From positions 1 through 8,825 of the forward strand of contig CAYNFS010000021.1 in the NCBI GenBank assembly GCA_964396685.1: a DNA stretch of 8,825 nt, read 5' to 3'. Position 1 is the stretch's first letter; every line of letters starts with the position of its first letter. Source of the stretch: CAYNFS01 sp964396685. GTDB lineage: Bacteria; Patescibacteriota; Doudnabacteria; UBA920; 2-01-FULL-46-14. The notes beneath the pieces were generated by a model that saw only the letters and a list, made by a program, of their open reading frames with translations, ran no database searches and had not been told where the DNA came from. Shown piece by piece: positions 7,201-8,825 of this stretch. A program made the position numbers and the translations under genes.

Positions 7201-8825
7201 AGCTTTCAAAAACAATACTCCAGTGGACGGGGCGGCTTTGACTGCCAACGTCAATGATCCTTCACACTCGGGGCACACCAAAAACGCCCAAACCTATGAG
7301 GAAGCCAATAATTTTACGAATTTAAGCTCAAGCATTCCGGCTGGCCAGGATGGGCTGTGGGATTTCGCCGTCTATGACAATACGGCGCCGGACAACACGA
7401 CCTACTGCTTCCGTATGGTCAAATCCGATGGCAATCTTTTGGATACTTACACAGTGGTGCCGCAGATTACGACAGGTTCGGCCAGCATTCAGGTGACGGG
7501 CAAGGTTTACGAGGACGAGACTACTACGGTGCTGACCGCTTGTGATCACGTCACTCCCGTAAACAATATCACGCTTCGCATCGGCTCAAACACTTACGGG
7601 CCGGTTTCCTGCAATGATTCCACAGGCGTTTTCACTTTTTCAGGGATTTCCCCTGCCGGTGCAGGCACGGCCATGATTGTGTACATTGATGGCCAGAGCG
7701 GAGTCTATGGTTCCCGGATTTCCCGCTACACCGGTTCCGGGAACGTGAGCGGCTTTGATGTCCGAAGGGACCGGCTAATTGCGGCTAGCGAAGAAGCCTC
7801 GGCGGTGACCAATACCAATTTGGGCAACTGGGACAATACCAATGATACCGATATTGTTTTTGACGTTGACGGGTCAAATAATTTGGCGGTGGAAGACGGA
7901 ATCAAGCTTATAGTTAATTCGGGGGATACGTTTCAGCCCGGAGGCACGGTCACGACGAGCCCCTCGGCTGCAGCCTCTTCGCTTGACGGGGATGTTTTGA
8001 TTGAGTCTACCGCGACTCTTTCTATGGGGACAAATGCCTTGTCAGTGGGCGGGGATTTTGTGAATTCTGGCACTTTCGGCAAGTCCTCCGGACAAACAAC
8101 CACGTTTACGGCCACGGCTACGGGACACGCTATAGACATGGGGACTGGCAATTTTGAAAATGTTACGTTCAACGGTACAAACGGTGGTTGGTCTTTTAGT
8201 GACGCTTCCAACACGTTGGATGGCGACGTCGTTGTTACAGCCGGAACACTTTCCGGCACAACCAACCTGACGGTGAGCGGGGGAGACGCTACCGGCAACG
8301 GCACAATCAACCTCACCGGCGGAACCTTTACTCTGGATGGCGGAGGCAATTTCGGCGGAGCGACGGCTTGGACGTTTTCTTCGCTGACCTTTGGAGACGG
8401 TTCGGGCGCTGCGACCTCCACTGCCGCAGGTGCCGGAGGAATTACGGTTTCCGGTGCGCTAACCATTGCCAACAACCAGGGCCTTGATGCCGGTTCCAAG
8501 ACCTGGACTCTTTCCGGTTCGGGAACGCCTTTGTCAATTGCGGGAGGATTTACCGGCAATGCCTCAACCTTTAGTTATACTTCAGGCTCTGGAGTTTCCG
8601 CCCTTGCCTCCCGGGCCATGACTGGAAGTTATGCCTTTTACAATCTTACGGTCAATGGTACCGGCACCTTTACCGTTGGGGTAGATGCAACCGTGAGCAA
8701 TGACCTTACAGTCACTTCTGGGACATTAAGCGGCACTAACAATATCACCGTCAACGGCGGAGATGCCACAGGCAACGGCACAATCAACCTCACCGGCGGA
8801 ACCTTTACTCTGGATGGCGGAGGCA
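4169..8825 (+). CDS. Secreted giant beta-propeller/beta-solenoid surface protein, 3' partial
   Basis: The frame is open from ATG 4169 to the window end, 1552 complete codons with no stop. The ATG is preferred because it directly begins a strong signal peptide; no upstream in-frame ATG or GTG exists in the 68-base gap. Order of parts: signal peptide (residues 1-33), beta-sandwich (34-198), first half of an SAYRFF/FRLRML domain (199-250), 14 Asp-box repeats (251-977), second half of that domain from NFKLQFAQRG (979-1104), a Gly/Thr-rich beta-sandwich (1105-1211), then beta-solenoid sequence with at least one and a half units of about 159 residues (from 1291). The Asp boxes read KSTDGGATW. This motif is structural in sialidases and many other propellers; no sialidase FRIP motif or arginine triad is seen, so no enzyme is called. 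A surface adhesin or glycan- or protein-binding role is inferred. It has its own promoter and lacks a visible Shine-Dalgarno sequence. Confidence 0.93.
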   Translation, partial: MTKRSRSLLLVWPLIFILVGGVFLASSPQKAQAATVIVYPNVKHASDTTTDDLGGLVDNDSESENPDTLSAVSTTDKVYTVDAGKVMYITGWDVSSIPANTAVTAAVLHLEYGAEDAYNPSPAAAIRYNNGSGLTNTSITPSDITGWSGDLTYDLQLQGVDTKTELENLDIEFTSNDAGAADAVHFDYMYIAVTYTTLEQSAYRFFANDAASTDVGAALATQDNAATLTSDGEAFRLRMLAHTAPAGWSNFTVASSSDVGSYSSIYAVNANTIFVSYRDTTNLDLKFAKSTDGGATWLHKTVDSTGSVGAYTSIYATDANTIFISYADLTNSDLKFAKSTDGGATWPAGNIKIVDANALQSRSSIYASDANTIFIGYYDESLYDLKFAKSTDGGATWPAGNIKTVDGSTDQVGLEPSIFATDANTIFISYSDITNSDLKFAKSTDGGATWPTIITVDSTGSVGTENSIYATDANTIFISYYDFTNKDLKFAKSTDGGATWPAGNIKTVDSAGDGVGRYTSLHALDANTIYISYYDGSTGVQDLKFAKSTDGGATWPTGNIVTLDSTGNVGQYTSIHAIDANTIFISYYDVTNQNLKVAKYGVSGALPLPWSTDLVDAASGIYSVGDYSSIHGLNANTIFVSYYDRINNDLKFAKSTDGGATWTKQAVDTAGYVGRFSSIYALDANTIFISYEAQYDASSNLIEDLKFAKSTDGGATWPAGNIKTVDSTGIVGQMNSLYAIDANTIFISYSDNTNSDLKFAKSTDGGATWPAGNIKTVDSTGIVGSNTSIHAVDANTIFISYDDFTNLGLKFAKSTDGGATWPAGNIKTVDSGGEVDYLSIRAADANTIFISYGKDYPGSNDDDPRFAKSTDGGATWPAGNIKVIDSGANATTPKSLRIIDANTILVAYYASGGGLKLAKSTDGGATWPDIYSVGDSTFQATSEISLYAVDTSTAFISYSGNPNPGNFKVARTTADTTKNFKLQFAQRGADNLCDTSFTNESYADVTGSTAIAFKNNTPVDGAALTANVNDPSHSGHTKNAQTYEEANNFTNLSSSIPAGQDGLWDFAVYDNTAPDNTTYCFRMVKSDGNLLDTYTVVPQITTGSASIQVTGKVYEDETTTVLTACDHVTPVNNITLRIGSNTYGPVSCNDSTGVFTFSGISPAGAGTAMIVYIDGQSGVYGSRISRYTGSGNVSGFDVRRDRLIAASEEASAVTNTNLGNWDNTNDTDIVFDVDGSNNLAVEDGIKLIVNSGDTFQPGGTVTTSPSAAASSLDGDVLIESTATLSMGTNALSVGGDFVNSGTFGKSSGQTTTFTATATGHAIDMGTGNFENVTFNGTNGGWSFSDASNTLDGDVVVTAGTLSGTTNLTVSGGDATGNGTINLTGGTFTLDGGGNFGGATAWTFSSLTFGDGSGAATSTAAGAGGITVSGALTIANNQGLDAGSKTWTLSGSGTPLSIAGGFTGNASTFSYTSGSGVSALASRAMTGSYAFYNLTVNGTGTFTVGVDATVSNDLTVTSGTLSGTNNITVNGGDATGNGTINLTGGTFTLDGGG
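4268..4762 (+). other. N-terminal beta-sandwich of gene 2
   Basis: Residues 34-198 alternate strands and turns: MYITGWDVSSIP, AAVLHLEYGAED, LTYDLQLQGVDTKTELENLD and FDYMYIAVTYTTL. The pattern of a hydrophobic strand set ending in FDYxYIAVTY before QSAYRFF is what I recall at the front of CPR surface proteins. It resembles carbohydrate-binding-module-like sandwiches in shape only; ligand binding is not shown. Confidence 0.45.
4763..4918 (+). other. First half of split SAYRFF/FRLRML domain
   Basis: EQSAYRFFANDAASTDVG, AALATQDNAATLTSDGEAF and FRLRMLAHTAPAG form the start of a domain that, in CPR proteins I remember, continues within about 15 residues into a strand like (N/S)FKLQFAQ. Here that strand appears only at 7103, after the Asp-box array. 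The SAYRFF motif starts at residue 201 and FRLRML at residue 235. Confidence 0.6.
4919..5998 (+). repeat. Asp-box repeats 1-7, predicted beta-propeller 1
   Basis: Seven repeats of 49-55 residues have the form SIYAxDANTIFISY...DLKFAKSTDGGATW...IKTVDSTG. The conserved 42-base blocks start at 5018, 5165, 5318, 5477, 5627 and 5792. The seventh, from 5948, keeps the NLKVAK strand but has lost the Asp box (YGVSGALPLPW). A lone strand FTVASSSDVGSY before repeat 1 matches the last strand of a repeat (IKTVDSTG...G.Y), as expected for Velcro closure of a propeller. The length, about 360 residues, suits seven blades. The fold is inferred. Confidence 0.7.
5999..7099 (+). repeat. Asp-box repeats 8-14, predicted beta-propeller 2
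   Basis: Blocks start at 6113, 6278, 6434, 6590, 6755 and 6908, all keeping KSTDGGATW. The fourteenth, from 7064, is degenerate (NFKVARTTADTTK) and leads straight into NFKLQFAQRG. Before repeat 8 the strand STDLVDAASGIYSVGDY can supply the closing strand. Repeats 11-13 show small changes in the first block residues (GLKFAK, DPRFAK, GLKLAK). The length is about 367 residues. Confidence 0.7.
7100..7480 (+). other. Second half of split SAYRFF/FRLRML domain
   Basis: NFKLQFAQRGADNLCDTSF, YADVTGSTAIAFKNNTPVDG, TYEEANNFTNLSSSIPAGQD and GLWDFAVYDNTAP lead to YCFRMVKSDGNLLDTYTVVP. This is the continuation expected after FRLRML in CPR surface proteins. Two cysteines, in NLCDT and TYCFR, may pair. The segment resumes without a frame change at the end of the propellers. 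Confidence 0.65.
7481..7799 (+). other. Beta-sandwich with VYIDG motif
   Basis: SIQVTGKVYEDETTTVLTAC begins a strand-turn domain with NNITLRIGSNTYGPVSCNDS, GVFTFSGISPAG and AMIVYIDGQSGVYG, ending in SGFDVRRDRLI. The GxVYxDE...VYIDG layout is one I recall in front of beta-solenoid repeats in large surface proteins. Two cysteines (TAC, VSC) may form a disulfide. It likely acts as a spacer. Confidence 0.45.
8294..8348 (+). repeat. 55-base perfect direct repeat, copy 1
   Basis: The stretch from ggcaacggcacaatc to ctggatggcggaggca recurs without mismatch at 8771-8825, 477 bases later and in the same frame. It encodes NGTINLTGGTFTLDGGG. The neighbouring bases differ, so identity is limited to this block within what can be seen. 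Confidence 0.9.
8771..8825 (+). repeat. 55-base perfect direct repeat, copy 2 at window edge
   Basis: This is the second copy of the block at 8294-8348, and the window stops inside it, so its true length is unknown. If the window end is a contig end, the repeat is the likely reason assembly stopped here. Confidence 0.88.

Larger units (their letters stand above)
8039..8825 (+). repeat. Beta-solenoid-like repeat array, cut by window end
   Basis: Unit 1 starts at 8039 (LSVGGDFVNSGTF) and unit 2 at 8531 (LSIAGGFTGNASTF). Both proceed through a Phe-centred strand (FENVTFNGT or FYNLTVNGT) to TAGTLSGTTNLTVSGGD or TSGTLSGTNNITVNGGD, then the same ATGNGTINLTGGTFTLDGGG. From the matching segment the period is 477 bases (159 residues). 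The sequence is rich in Gly, Thr, Asn and Ser with no Cys, as in right-handed beta-helix adhesins. More units probably follow. Confidence 0.65.

Noticed and set aside
7933..8559. 208-codon open frame on the minus strand
   Set aside because: It is antisense to the solenoid of gene 2. Its Pro/Val/Ala-rich product is what the complement of Gly/Thr-rich codons gives, and it matches no fold I know.

Overview
The window holds two very long same-strand genes separated by 68 bases, and both run off the window. Each encodes a large, repeat-rich, beta-strand-rich surface protein. The style points to a Candidate Phyla Radiation (Patescibacteria) genome, most likely Parcubacteria-like. The signs are VGIGT-type modules, a DLAEFY...GDLVSLDP domain, an SAYRFF...FRLRML...NFKLQFAQRG domain, and beta-solenoid repeats rich in Gly, Thr, Asn and Ser. 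These are matches from memory, not a search. Standard code is consistent: gene 1 ends in TAG and neither frame contains a TGA. There is no RNA gene, CRISPR array, transposase or housekeeping gene.

Region 1 (1-4100) is the 3' part of a gene whose start lies upstream. In order it carries three VGIGT modules, a possible beta-sandwich, a DLAEFY domain resembling phage tail-fibre maturation regions, a beta-rich stalk, a coiled coil, a C-terminal globular domain and a Ser/Thr/Pro/Glu-rich tail. Three palindromic elements of two dispersed-repeat types sit in frame in its last 550 bases.

Region 2 (4101-4168) is a short gap. A good sigma-70-type promoter has its -35 box overlapping the stop codon of gene 1. 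A 12-base palindrome lies in the predicted leader, and no Shine-Dalgarno sequence is visible.

Region 3 (4169-8825, open at the 3' end) encodes at least 1552 residues. It has a signal peptide, a beta-sandwich, and then a typical CPR surface domain that appears split by about 730 residues of Asp-box (BNR) repeats. I count 14 repeats; the 7th and 14th have lost the Asp box, which suggests two consecutive seven-bladed beta-propellers. After the split domain resumes there is another beta-sandwich and a beta-solenoid array of about 159-residue units, cut by the window end.

Together the genes look like a cell-surface adhesin or appendage locus. No enzyme activity can be supported. The most interesting points are the nested double propeller and the palindromic elements captured as coding sequence.
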